From Augochlora pura (taxonomy: Eukaryota > Arthropoda > Insecta > Hymenoptera > Halictidae), in the NCBI RefSeq assembly GCF_028453695.1, contig NC_135777.1:9351714-9415713 (forward strand): a stretch of 64,000 nucleotides of DNA, written 5' to 3'. Under the pieces are notes generated by a model. It did no database searches. It worked only from the letters and a program-made list of their open reading frames with translations, and had not been told where the DNA came from. Of the stretch, positions 34,633 through 46,104 are shown piece after piece (position 1 is the stretch's first letter; each line of letters begins with the position of its first letter). Position numbers and translations under genes: made by a program.

Positions 34633-37404
34633 TTAATTGGCGTTAAGATATTCCCGCTTTTGACTTTACTGATCCAACGGGAACTTCGAAGAGGGGAAAT
34701 CAGTTTTCCTTAGCCAAATTCGCGTTATCAAAAGCGACGGTAATTGGAATGCTTTGCATAGCTCGGTATATGTTGAACAACTTTTTCCTGTAGAGTAATT
34801 GCAGATAATATCGCGCATATTGATCACGCGAACCCTAAAAGCACGAAGCGACTCTGCTAACAATTGAAGATTAATCAAATGTTCGCCGTTCAAACAGAAC
34901 GTTATTAGTTCTTGAAAAGGAATGTTGTTAGTTCTTATGAAATTATACAAACAAATAGATGCGTTAAAGGCTAATCAATCGACACTTTTCTGTTTACAAA
35001 CATATTTGTTCGATATGTTCGCTCTTCAACATTAAAATAAATATCGCGTGAAAACAGTTGGAATTTATTTTGTGTTAGACGAAAGAATAATTAAAATAAT
35101 AAACTGTAAAGCTACTGAATAGGAAGTTTTAAAATCTGTTTGATTTATAAATCTATTAGCTCGTGTTTCTTGCAATTTTGACAATTTTTTCTTTGCACAA
35201 CGATCCACGATATATGTATTATTGTGTTGAATACATGGAAATCCGTAAAAAATCGTTTGTCGCTATCGATACGAAAAATCGTTGGTGGTCAGTGAAAACT
35301 GTCAAAGAGACACTTACAAGGCATCGATAAACAGCCAGGACCGTATCAATTAAGACACTCGCTGTCAGCTCGATCGAACACGGTTTCCGTCCGCACGGAG
35401 ACGCGTCCGATTGACCGTGTCAATCAGAACTATCTCACAGTCAGCATACCGTCAATCAAGGGTACTCCCGTCGAATCAGTTACTCACAATCAGCCGGGAC
35501 AATGAGTCGGTTAGTAGCTCTGAATCGATGCGTTGTCTTAGTTACCGGAGTCGAGGACCTGAAATTGAAAAGGATTGGGCATAATTAAACGGCGGCTATA
35601 GAAGAAAAAAAATATGCAAACCATTCGTTTCAATGTATCAATGCTGAACATCCTGCGAAGACAATAGCGTATTCTTTTCTTAGTATAAAGCATCGAGCCA
35701 CGGCGTGTCTTAAAAACTTCTGTTGCCTGCGCGACCATTATGTTCTCGAAACGGAAACAGTTTTGAGCGAGCGCAGAGAAATGTTTTACCATGGAATGCC
35801 TCAATTTCACGAACGCTACAATGGACAAAATGTGGAGAACGTGTCGGGGAAATTTCTCTGTTGGCCGTTGCATTGTGGAATACCGGCGCCGTGTTATTAG
35901 AAAAAAAAGCACAGAATCGCAAGCGTCTCTTTGGCAATGCATCAAATTAATAAGCTGACATTTTTGGGCTTTCGAGAAATGATTTGCATCAATATGTCAT
36001 AATATATTTCAATGCATTTATTGGTGCAATATTCAGATATATCATACGTGATATGCATTTATTTCAAATTCGAATTATCGGATACCTGATTTGATTTGGC
36101 ACATGTTTTTCAAAGTTAAAGCTAAGCAATCGCTTTTCGTATCTCAGAGGCCGTGGGAATTCAGGTTTGAGTTATCCGAAATTATAGAAAAATAATTTAA
36201 CTTTAGGAGCAGTGAATTCGTTTTAAGAAATATACCTTTCATTTGTACAATTGTCTCTATGCAGTTGCGTTGTAGATCCTAAATGAATAAGAGTATGATC
36301 GCATACGCTCGACAATTTAACATACAATCAATAAATATATTAAATAAAAAGAGAACACAGATTACAGTTGCTATGTAAGGAAAATATATAAATCAAATAA
36401 AATACTGAGTTTCGTTTGTGATATAAAGTGCACCAAATAGAGTACGCTAGTAAGCAATATCACTAATTAATGCATACAATTTATTAAGTAACATATTAAC
36501 GTATACCACATTAAATAATAAAATACGTGGACTGCAGTCGCTGATTTAAGTAAAATAAATAAAATAACCTACTTTTAAATGTGTCAAATAAAGGGCGTTA
36601 GTAAACAATGGAAAACAGATGATCAGAAAGAATAACCGAACATCCGTAAAATCAAAATTCTTCGGTACAAATTTTCACAGTCATTATTTAATTGCAAGAA
36701 GTTCACGAAGAAGAAAAAGTAGGCGTTTGGAATTCGCGGTAAATTTCTTCAATCGAGAGCAGAAAAACCATGTACCATCCGCGGTCCGTTAATAAATCGT
36801 ATCTCATTCCACCGGTCCCTTCGCCGGGTCTGTATCATACACAAGACTAGCATGATGTCGTGGAAATTAACGCTAATAGCTACACATACTATCTCGTCGC
36901 GCCTCTCTTTCCCCGAGGCTTCACATTCTCAGCCAGTTCCTTCGTTCTTGCTATGTAAATGCGCCGTGATTAGCAATTAGCTGTAACAAGCCTACGCCCT
37001 TCCTCATATACATATCTCACGACACATCGGGCTGCTTATCCACGGTATTACGAATTTTAAATGATACCCAGCCAGAATGTAATCCGCGCAAGATCTCGGC
37101 GAAGGAACGCGCGCGCGCCGCGAGATCTACGATAATTGTGGATTAGATTCACTCGCCGCGCTGCGGGAAAATTCGTTGATCTTGGCGACACGCTAACGAA
37201 GGATCTCGCCGTTTGCGTGGACAAACGAGGATAACGGTGATGGAGGACAAGTTTTTGCTCCGTTTCGGAATATGGAGCCGTATCCTTGCTAGCTTCTTGA
37301 CGAAGGAGATCGCAGTTTCAGATTTTGAACGGCACGACCGTTCATTTTCTCTACAATTTAACCGACAATTCTGTTGTTTTATTGTGTCTGTAGATAATTT
37401 TTTA
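34633..37404. other. Unannotated stretch, no gene recognised
   Basis: Mostly AT-rich. 35300-35520 is GC-richer with several GTCAATCA-like motifs. A 135-codon minus frame (35538-35945) has no recognisable domain. Confidence 0.45.
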
Positions 37405-37740
37405 TACTAACTTAACATACTAGCAAAATAAATTTATTTCACTTGTTAACATAATGAACGTACTCTACTTACTAACAAAATGGATGTACATACTTTGCTC
37501 GGTAAGAATGATGAAGTTAATCTGTTTAATCACAAAATAAATTTACATTATTTAGTGACAAAATGAACGTACTCTATTTATCAACAAAATTAATATACTG
37601 TACCCAATATCAAAATTAATCTACTCTACTCGGTAATAAAATGAAGTTAATCTGTGTAGTCACATTTATTCATTTACATTACCTAATAACAAAATAAATG
37701 AACTCTAATTACTGGCATAATGAATTTATCCTACTCAGTA
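37405..37740. repeat. Degenerate AT-rich tandem repeat with 131-bp higher order
   Basis: Units related to ACAAAATGAACGTACTCTA recur about every 35 bp. A longer segment, CGGTAA...ATGAAGTTAATCTG, recurs at 37500 and 37631, giving a 131-bp higher-order period. The array stops exactly where the LTR at 37741 begins. Confidence 0.65.
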
Positions 37741-38808
37741 TGTTAAGGATTCTATAACGATTGGGTTTATGATGACTTACGCGACTTCCTGGCTATTTTT
37801 GAGCTGCAGAGCCTTTTTGGCAATTTACGTATTTTAAGCATCTGGCACCATGAAGAGACCAGGAGAAAGACGCCAAGCCCGAGACGAGACATCGGACCCT
37901 TGGACTTTCTCCTGGTGTTCAATAGCCATTTGACGTATCATAAACGCCGTGCACCGTGAAAATTAACGTACGCCAAGCGACCCTGTGCAGCCAGCGAATT
38001 TGGGGGAAACCCGAGGCATCGACCCTCGGAAACAACATTCCGAAGGGCGGTACTTGGTCTTTTGCAACTAATTTCGTATTGGCTGATAGGTGTTCGCCTC
38101 GTACGAAAAAGTAGGGATAAGAGTCTTCGTGGAACGCGAACGACCACGAAGACGCCAGAGTCTATCCAGAGACAATCAAGAGTCAAAACACAAGCACACA
38201 ACAACGAAACACGATAGAAACCAAAGAGATACCCGACGACGCTCAGAAACGAAGAATAGCAGGGACTCGCCAGACTCTCGGAACCTCAGTACGGCCATTG
38301 TGACGGCCTTAAATAAGTGTTATTTGTTTATTAAAATAAAGCAAAATAAACAGAATGCTCTTTGCTTCCGAATAAAGTCCGATCTTTTACATCTTATTTA
38401 AAAAAAGGAACGTCGTTGCAATCTGTTTTCGCAAAGCTAAAGCACTGTAAAGCAACGTTTAACCCTTTGCACTCGAATGGCACCTCTTAAGCGCCAATGA
38501 AAATTGTTATGTAATTAACAAAATAGTGTTATCATTATTAAACACCCTTCTGTTAAAAACATAACAGTTTTACGAGTCAGAAGACTCAATTTCATATAGC
38601 AAATTATACTAAGTACTATACTACAGCTGGTCAAAATAGCAATTTTGGATCTAAGCTTCAAATGGCTTCGAGTGCAAAGGGTTAATTACATCATAGAAGA
38701 CACAAATGAAAAGGTTAGTATTTGTCGCGTAGCATTTCCATGTAAAATAGACGACTACTAGGTTCAATACATAAATTTGTCCTAAGCACAGCGATTGTCC
38801 TCTTAGCA
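37741..38808 (+). mobile_element. Solo LTR, 1068 bp, copy 1 of an inverted pair
   Basis: It starts TGTTAAGG and ends TCTTAGCA (TG...CA), with a perfect 4-bp target duplication AGTA at 37737-37740 and 38809-38812. It is nearly identical to the reverse complement of 48001-49067; the visible differences are a few substitutions, a ~10-bp insertion near 38160 here, and a ~10-bp insertion in the other copy. AATAAAG signals at 38334-38375 and an inverted CCAAT box near 38079 fit an LTR. A non-autonomous DNA element with short imperfect inverted ends is the alternative. Antisense and sense frames of 88-103 codons lie inside but match only the other copy. Confidence 0.65.
38459..38685. mobile_element. 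MITE nested in LTR copy 1
   Basis: TTAA at 38459-38462 and 38682-38685 bound 219 bp with ends CCCTTTGCACTCGAATGG and (reverse-complemented) CCCTTTGCACTCGAAGCC. It belongs to the family at 16211 and 21718. The same insertion is present in the second LTR copy, so it predates their separation. Confidence 0.8.
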
Positions 38809-38812
38809 AGTA

Positions 38813-39496
38813 TCCTTAAACAAGTATCTTTAAACAGTGATCCTTGGAGCCGGATCACGCACGCTCTAAACACAGTAATAAAATAAGTCTTTACTGAACT
38901 CAGTGAAAATATGGATGTAGTCTGTCCAAAGATGAAATTTAGTTTAATTATTTATAATGGGAAGAATTTCAGTTCGTAGACTTTGTTAATTTCATCACAG
39001 TTACACCGTGTTTCAGTTCCAGCTTGTAACGTAGTTTTCCCACGGTGCTAATGCGCGACGTTATATGAACCGTATTTTGTGTACAACAATGAGAATCGGA
39101 TCTATAGTTTCTGTCACTCTCGGGGACGGAGCAGTTGCAGCAACGCGAAACAAACTTTGACATTTGTCAACCGTATAGATTCCAGTTGGTAAACAGATTT
39201 AATACGCGCGGCCATTTGAGCATGAGTTTTTCCCGCAAGCCGCCAAGCCGACGTTCTCGCATGATGCGCCAGTGGCCTGGTTTTAAAAAGGCCTGACAGT
39301 CGCGTTCGCCGGTATCGACGTGTCCTTTAGCTATTTATATTTCAATAGTTTATTATCCTTCGTCGGAGTTTATTAATAATATATCACGACGCAAAATTAA
39401 CAACTAAAAAAACAGCCTGTTTCTTTTCGATCAAGCATCGCGTGGCTTCGAAAGTAACCGGGTTCGTTGGTCTTCGAAAAATTTCAAAAATATATA
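38813..39496. other. Unannotated stretch
   Basis: 39200-39330 is GC-richer and contains TTTTAAAAAGGCC at about 39281, a weak TATA-like sequence. No gene recognised. Confidence 0.4.
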
Positions 39497-39749
39497 TTAG
39501 TTTGGGGAAAAAGAAATCCAGTATTTTTTCGGTAGACGGCTGTAGTGGTCGATATCTGTGAAAGTATCGATCAAACAATTTCAGATTTATGCTCGTTGGA
39601 AAGGTCGCACTATAGTGACTCGTCAGAAAATTCGGGAGCTTGGCTGGGACGTTTTGATGCGTCCACCATATAGTCCAGACCAGGCACCAAGCGATTACCA
39701 TGTTTATCTCGCATTGCAAAACTTCCTTAGTGATAAGAAATTGGTTTAA
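39497..39749 (+). pseudogene. Mariner transposase relic, internally deleted
   Basis: The frame at 39558-39749 encodes 63 residues. From about residue 21 on it reads TRQKIRELGWDVLM, then PPYSPDQAPSDYHVY and LALQNFL, the C-terminal catalytic block of mariner transposases. The final Asp of the D34D triad (in SDYH) is present. Upstream residues (QIYARWKG) do not match HDNARPH, so the first two catalytic Asp are missing. The preceding 39497-39557, starting TTAGTTTGGGGAAAAAG after TA, looks like the element's 5' end and leader joined directly to the 3' part of the gene. No right terminal repeat was found. About 340-350 residues are normal for the family, so this copy cannot encode an active enzyme. 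Confidence 0.85.
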
Positions 39750-40644
39750 ATATGGAATGTTCCACTTTTTACCAATCAACGTTATTGAAGCATAAAATAT
39801 TCAAGTCCTCATAGTTTAACATGGTTAAAGTATAAAATATCCATGTCTTTATTGTTTAACGTCGATTAGATATAAAATGTTCAAGCCATACACTTTCACG
39901 TTGTTTAAATATACAATTTTCAAGCGTTCGCAAGCTTAAATGTTTTTTAAAAGTAAAACGAGAAAGTTTTGCAATTCCTTCAACAAATATGCTCCAGTGA
40001 ATTGTTAAAATTGATTTCGGCGGCGCTCTTATAATCGATAACATCGATACTCCAATTATGATTCTAGAATGGAAGTTTATCTTTCGATCAGAAAACATGA
40101 ATGGCCGTCGTGATGAAGCAGAATTGTTTCAACGTCGTGATTACCAGCTTGTACAATCCCGAATCAAGGAACAACGGCGTGTGGGCGTGTCAACTTTGAA
40201 CAGGAATTGTTGAGATATACTCGAGCAAGAGCAGTCAATAAAAAAAAAACGATTATATTGTACAATTGACTGTATATTTCTATCATCTTTCGCTTTGTCA
40301 GGTATAACGGGTGGCCGAGCATGGTCCGTGGCGTACGGTTTTTACTCATTTTATTTTCAATTACAATTCTCTGGTCGCGCGGCAACCATTTTTCCATTTC
40401 AAATGACTTTTACGATCCCGCGAATCACCACGTTTTGTTAACTGAAATGTTTCTTCCCGTTGACAAACGTTGCAGGGCTGTAATGTTGTAACGAAAATTC
40501 GAATTAGTTTGCCGCGATATTAATTTCACCAATTGTTTGTTTGCCATTGAATTCGCGATAGTAGACGCTTTAAACATACTTTAAGGTAATTACAATTCTG
40601 AAATATTTTCTTGTATGTGACTATGGACGTGATAAATATAAATA
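39750..40644. other. Unannotated stretch
   Basis: Starts with loosely repeated TATAAAATATTCAAG-like motifs at 39795-39925 (about 45-50 bp apart), then ordinary AT-rich DNA. No gene recognised. Confidence 0.45.
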
Positions 40645-40870
40645 TATGAATTTACGTATAAATTTAGTATTTATAATAAATTTTTGTATAAATTTATTGC
40701 TTATGATAAATTTATTTAGAAATTTAATATTTATTATAAATTTATGCATAAATATAGTATTTATTATAATTTTATGTATATTTAGTATTTACTAAAAATT
40801 TATGTATAAATTTTATATTTATTATAAATTTATGTATAAATTTAGTATTTATCATAAATTTATCGTAAAT
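40645..40870. repeat. 30-bp AT-rich tandem repeat, 7-8 copies
   Basis: TGTATAAATTTAGTATTTAT-like units recur at about 40655, 40685, 40716, 40746, 40774, 40803 and 40833, a 29-31-bp period. Drift between units is moderate. Confidence 0.85.
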
Positions 40871-43576
40871 TTTATGTTTTTAAATAATTATGTACAATTA
40901 TTATTTTTAGTAAAAGTGGACGTAATAATGATTTTTTAATAAATATTTATACGAACTTAATTTCCCCATAAATTTGTTTCTAAACTTTACATTTTTATAT
41001 AATTTCATGCAAATTTATATACAAGCTTAACTTCTGTTATAGATTTATTCTAAATTACATTATCTTTGAGTAATTACATGAAATTCTGTTTCATAAAATC
41101 GTATATAAAAAACATAATAAGTAATACATTAATATTATAATTACAACAGTACGAGATACTTTACATTAATTGATACATAACCTTATATCTTCAATTTAAA
41201 TAATTATTCTTACTTAAACCGCAAAATCTATTAAAATGACTTTTACATAAAATAACTTTATAAACTTCTACATCTGCAACAATATATATTTTTATAATTT
41301 TGTGAACATTTAAACATATTTAAATAACAAACATATCTCTGACGCTTGTTATTACCTCGAAATAAGACACTTTCTAATTTATTGTGATAATTATATGATA
41401 TATAATATATAATAATATATACGATAATAAATATATATTGTATAATATAATATAATAATACTATATATATATATAATGTATATAATAATAAATATATATG
41501 CATAATAATGATAAAAATAACGACATCCAATTATCCGAGAAAAGTGGCTTTTGATCGACCCCGTCGACCCTAAAATTCAACAAGTTCCTATATGTGAGAA
41601 ATACTGTTCAAGATGGTCAGTAGCTTTTTTCTATTCAAGTTCAGTCCGGAAGATTGGCTGTACAGGCCGCAGAGCTGATTAAACTTTTTACTCAAAGGCA
41701 CTAATGATTTACCGGATAATCTAGCGGATCCCTGGGAAGGTCGAAAGATCCGCGTCGACGTAAAAATTGCTCGCCAGCCGACTTATTTAATTACCTGTAA
41801 TTAACAGCTACACCGGGGCCCCGCGTAGGGATCGATTGAATTAAATCGCGGGGCAATTTCTGAAACGGCCACCTCGTCGAGGAACCGAGAACCGGAAAAT
41901 GAATTCGGTATTTCCTTTTGCCTGCAATTGGATGCGGACTTTTATCCTGGCAAGGGTCGCTTTTCTTTTTTTCGCCCGTTTCCAGTCCGGTAACGATCCT
42001 TAGATTCCACGAAAATTGTAATCAATTTTACGTCCGGGGAATTGAACTCCCATTTGTCGCAGCAATGTGGAGATACAATTTTGATATGCAGCTATAATAA
42101 CATTGTTGCGAGTTTTTGTGGAAAATACGATTTTTTTAATTGTACGAATCGAAAGTTAAATGACATAATACAGTGGGTGTGAAAAATATTTTTACACCTT
42201 TTAAAACAGAATAACTTTTTTAAAAATAAAATGACACTATTTTGTAATTCTTTTATCTTGTCAATAAATTGTAATTTTTGAAAATAACTTCTTAGCCGTT
42301 GTCTAGTAAACTCTAACATTCCAGGAGAATTTAGCTGCAAAGAAAGTTGTTCCGTTTTATATGGTTTACGAGTACTTTTTACATCTATTGTATTTCTGTG
42401 TTACAGTGACCTTGATATAAATAGCATCAAAATGTTATAAAATTCTTGTAATCTTCCTACAGTTTTTTCTTTGATATACACCTTTCTCAAAATCTGCTTT
42501 AAATTGTGAATGCGACATTTGAATTTCTTGTTTTAACAATGTATGTAATAACATATGCTGTCTTCAGTATTTCCTTTTCAATATTTTCCATTCCAGTTAC
42601 TATCAAACAACACTTGCAGATTTTCGTGCACTGAATAAAAATAATATCATTCAAATTCGGATATATTAATTTAAAAGGTAATCGAATTTTTATTGCATAT
42701 AATTTAATTCGATCAATAATATCTGAAAATTTGTTCTTAAATCGTGAATTTTTGAAACGTTAAATTGTAAAATTTTATTCTGTTATTATCTACTATTGCT
42801 CTTCAATGAATATTTAAACACACTGAGATTGTTTCGAAGCGAATTATGATGTAGCTTGCATTCATTAGGAAACATATTTACGAGCGTTAGGTAAATAATA
42901 AGCGTTATTACAGGCGCCAATAATGGATTATGATTGTAACATAAATAGAGATTATTAATAACAAACAACAGTTCACTTAATCTATAATCGGTTCTGCACA
43001 AACGTATTCCGAATTTACAAATATAGTTCATTTAAATTAGATGTATTACTGCTAGCTTCATAATGTTTCCTTTGAGATATAAATATAGATTGTTTTTCGA
43101 CGTTGTTTTATTTAAGGTTGTTTAACTAATTATGAATATTTTAAGAGCATAGTAAACCTTTTTTAAAAAGTCAAAATTATGTGAGTTACAGACTGTTTCA
43201 TCGAGACCGTTTCACAAAAACTCTATTGATTGTTACCATGGTTCCGGAAATTTTATTGAAAAAATGCATATCGACCGCTCAGAATGATACCGTTGCGATA
43301 AAAAACCATCCAAAACTTTATTAATTGTACCTTCTTAAAAACGACAGCTTCTGATCACAGTTGGACAAATTGTATTCGGATGAAGGATAAAAGATAGTGA
43401 CGAATAATATTCGACATTATCGAATTTATACCTTATAAATACAACATAAATATATTTATAGCATTATCGAATAAACATTAGGCAGAAATTACGTAAAGGA
43501 AATTAAATAGAGGAATTCATACGGAAAATAATTGATTTGAATAGCGTTCATCGATTTATTTCTTCCATATTACTTT
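40871..43576. other. Very AT-rich stretch, nothing recognised
   Basis: 41390-41510 is almost pure A/T with TATA and ATAATA runs. 41740-42060 is GC-richer. Frames on the minus strand are Ile/Tyr/Phe-rich by composition only. Confidence 0.5.
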
Positions 43577-43720
43577 TTTGAATTATTCATATAAAGGATT
43601 ATTCTACTAAAGAATTATTTGAATAAAGTATTACTCTACTAAAGAATTATTTGAATAAAGTATTACTCTAATAAATAGATGGAATAATTTATTCGAACAA
43701 AGTATCGATGAAAAGTTGAT
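43577..43720. repeat. 32-bp AT-rich tandem repeat
   Basis: AAAGAATTATTTGAATAAAG starts at 43609 and 43641 with near-perfect identity; degraded copies flank them on both sides. Confidence 0.8.
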
Positions 43721-43729
43721 TCGAATAGA

Positions 43730-44337
43730 ATATTCGGCTGAAAGGAATTCATTTGAACAATTATCACACATAAATACATACTCGAAACAATCCAAACAAT
43801 GTCCGAACCTGTCTCAAAGCAGCGGCAGCAGACTTACGGCCCGCCTCACTCGTGCATCACGCGCGAATCTTTCCGTCACAGGAATCGCGATCGTAAACAT
43901 AATTGCTCGGAAGTGGTTCGAAGCGATCGTTCGAATATCATCGGCATGTACCGGCGAACGGTGCCAATTGCGTCGGCCCGAGGAAGCAATAAAGTCCGGC
44001 CGTCAAATTTAATCGGCCGCCATGCATCTTCCGGGAAGTTCGAACCACTGCCAACCGGGCTCCTATTACCCCGGAGGCTCGGTCGCTCGTCGAAATAAAA
44101 ATCGCGTAACGCGCGAGTTAATAGCGTGTCGGCGGGGAAAGAAGACCGGCCCGATAGAGACATAAAAACGCTCGTTATTTACGTAAACAGCCATAAGACG
44201 GTCGAGGGGATTCAATTTGCCGCGAGAGCGTCGTCTTCTTCCAGTTATCAAACTCCGAGCAGCCGATCCTCGATTCGCGGCGAACAAAAAGGAACTCGAG
44301 ACGTGAACAGGGCCGTGGTGTCAGTTGCTTAACGCAG
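43730..44337. other. GC-rich stretch, nothing recognised
   Basis: Overlapping frames of 68-99 codons on both strands reflect base composition; none shows a recognisable motif. Confidence 0.45.
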
Positions 44338-44366
44338 CTGAGAGAGAAAGAGAGAGAGAGAGAGAG
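44338..44366. repeat. (GA)n microsatellite
   Basis: GA tract with one AAAG interruption. Confidence 0.9.
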
Positions 44367-44409
44367 TGTTCCATAAATCGGGTCAATGAATAAATTGAAG
44401 TACACAATA

Positions 44410-44851
44410 TGTTCACAGTATGCGCTTGCTTTCAACCACCTGTATTCAAATAAACATTGTTTTTACAGCCGATTTTTTCGTAACAAGACTTGCGCGAGTA
44501 AATTTATAAAGAACAATATTCAAAAACATGGGCAGAATTTTTACAATCATTTTTATGTGTTCTACATAGTTTTTATTGTATTGTTTATGCTACCGTTTCA
44601 ACTAGGGATCATAATCGGTGCGTTCACCTCATCCGTATTTGAATAAACATTCAGTCTAATCCGTATTCGAATAAATATTTGTCTCACAGCGGATCATTAT
44701 AAAACGGTATCTTTATAATTGTATATATAAAGAACAATGTTGAAAAATTTCATTAGAATTTTCATATACATTTTCATGTATCTCACCTATTTTTTCTTTT
44801 ATTATTTGCACCATTGTTTCAATAAGGGGTTTCATTCGAGCGGCGTTTCAT
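44410..44851. repeat. Diverged tandem duplication, 221-bp period
   Basis: GTATTCAAATAAACAT at 44442 recurs as GTATTCGAATAAATAT at 44663, AAAGAACAAT at 44508 recurs at 44729, and GTTTCAA at 44595 recurs at 44816. All three offsets are 221 bp with no net indel, so the segment was duplicated in tandem once and has since diverged by substitution. Confidence 0.75.
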
Positions 44852-45012
44852 AACGGGTGCTCTACAATTTCGAAAATCCTTGCGCAGTAACCACGCGCGA
44901 AAAAGTCTCTCGGAACCGGAGGCGTTAATCGCGCGTCAGCAACGCGGTAGATTAACACTCGGCGAGCCCCGGCGAACAGGTTTCCCGGTGCCCGCAGAAA
45001 ACATGGGAGGGA

Positions 45013-45036
45013 GGGGGGGGGGGGGGGGGGGGGGGG
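45013..45036. repeat. Poly-G tract, G24
   Basis: Twenty-four consecutive G after GGGAGGGAG. It is likely to form G-quadruplexes, and its length is uncertain because such runs are hard to sequence. Confidence 0.9.
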
Positions 45037-45197
45037 CGGCGGCGTTCGCTTAACCGCAATCCTGTTCGCCGATGAATTTTTCACGCGGTACGACACGTCT
45101 GTCTCGCCGTCTCTGAATAAGTGAACATATTAAAACCAGATGGGCATCGATTCGCGCCGGCGAAGTTCGGAATTCGGGCGGAGCGGGCCGCGCGAAC

Positions 45198-45223
45198 GGG
45201 GGGCGGGGGGGGGGGGGGGGGGG
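45198..45223. repeat. Poly-G tract, G6-C-G19
   Basis: Six G, one C, then nineteen G, 162 bp downstream of the G24 tract and on the same strand. Confidence 0.9.
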
Positions 45224-45488
45224 TCGCGTGTTCATGTCGCATGTGTGCGGGCTCCGTCGAGCCGCAGGGTAATATCTAAGAAATTGCTGACATTTTCATC
45301 GGCATTCCCGGCAGCGTGAGCACGGCGGTAACGGTACGTGTGCACCTATCGGAATGCGTGTGAACGGCGCATAGGGTCGCGGCCCTGTCGTAGGGTCGCG
45401 GCAACAAAAATGGACGCCGGTTGGGAAAGAATTTGGGTCAATGAGAAAGTTGCGCCGCATCGTCGCTTCGACGATTGAAACTTGAAAC

Positions 45489-45574
45489 TCTCTCACTTGC
45501 TCTCACTTGCTTTCTCTCCCTCTGTCTCCCTCTGTCTCTCTCTGTCTCTCTCTGTCTCTCTCTCTCTCTCTCTG
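45489..45574. repeat. CT-rich tract
   Basis: Two copies of TCTCACTTGC followed by (TCTC/TCTG)n ending in a pure TC run. Confidence 0.9.
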
Positions 45575-45951
45575 CTTTTAGATCACGGATTGTGCGCCGC
45601 TGGAAATTGCCACCGAAAGGCATTTCGGCGAAGGTAATCGTCACTTGATGATACACATTTTCTCTCACTCGTTCTCTGTCTTTCGCTCTCGCCATCTTTC
45701 TTCTCTACCTCTCGCGATACTTTTCACCCTCCAGCCCCTCTCTTTAGATTTGTAAGGTTGCCACAACGCAACGCGAGGATTTCTCGAAATGTTTCGGATC
45801 TTGTTCTGATTGAAGTTTTTTAAAGATTTAGAGTACGGTAGCGCAGCCAGTTACTGTGGGATAGTTAATACTGTCTTTTGTTTGTTTTCAAGTAAAATTG
45901 TTTTAACCCCAAAAAAATTGTGGGAACGAAAAATCAGATATTATAAACCTA

Positions 45952-46104
45952 TACAGGGTGGGGCAAATAAAGTGTTACAAAGCAATATCTCCATTATCGT
46001 TAATGATACGCGGAAATGCTGGAGGAACAAATTGTTTGGTTCGAAGGGCATTAATAGAAATCTCTGTGACGAGCCAGACTCATCAAAATACGGCAAGGGG
46101 TTAA
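45952..46104. mobile_element. Fragmentary transposon ends
   Basis: TATACAGGGTGGGGC at 45952-45966 is a typical left terminus of a TA-inserting element, followed by AAATAAAGTG. At 46091-46104, CGGCAAGGGGTTAA read on the minus strand gives TTAACCCCTTGCCG, a TTAA-type terminus sharing its next ~25 bp with 22076-22110. Neither has a matching opposite end, so these are truncated copies. Confidence 0.45.

Larger units (their letters stand above)
44852..45951. other. GC-rich island with G-runs and CT tract
   Basis: No gene recognised. The poly-G and CT tracts are listed separately; Pro-rich and Arg/Glu-rich frames arise from them. Confidence 0.5.

Noticed and set aside
45003..45096. Proline-rich antisense frames near 45.0 and 45.2 kb
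   Set aside because: They are poly-G tracts read on the other strand.
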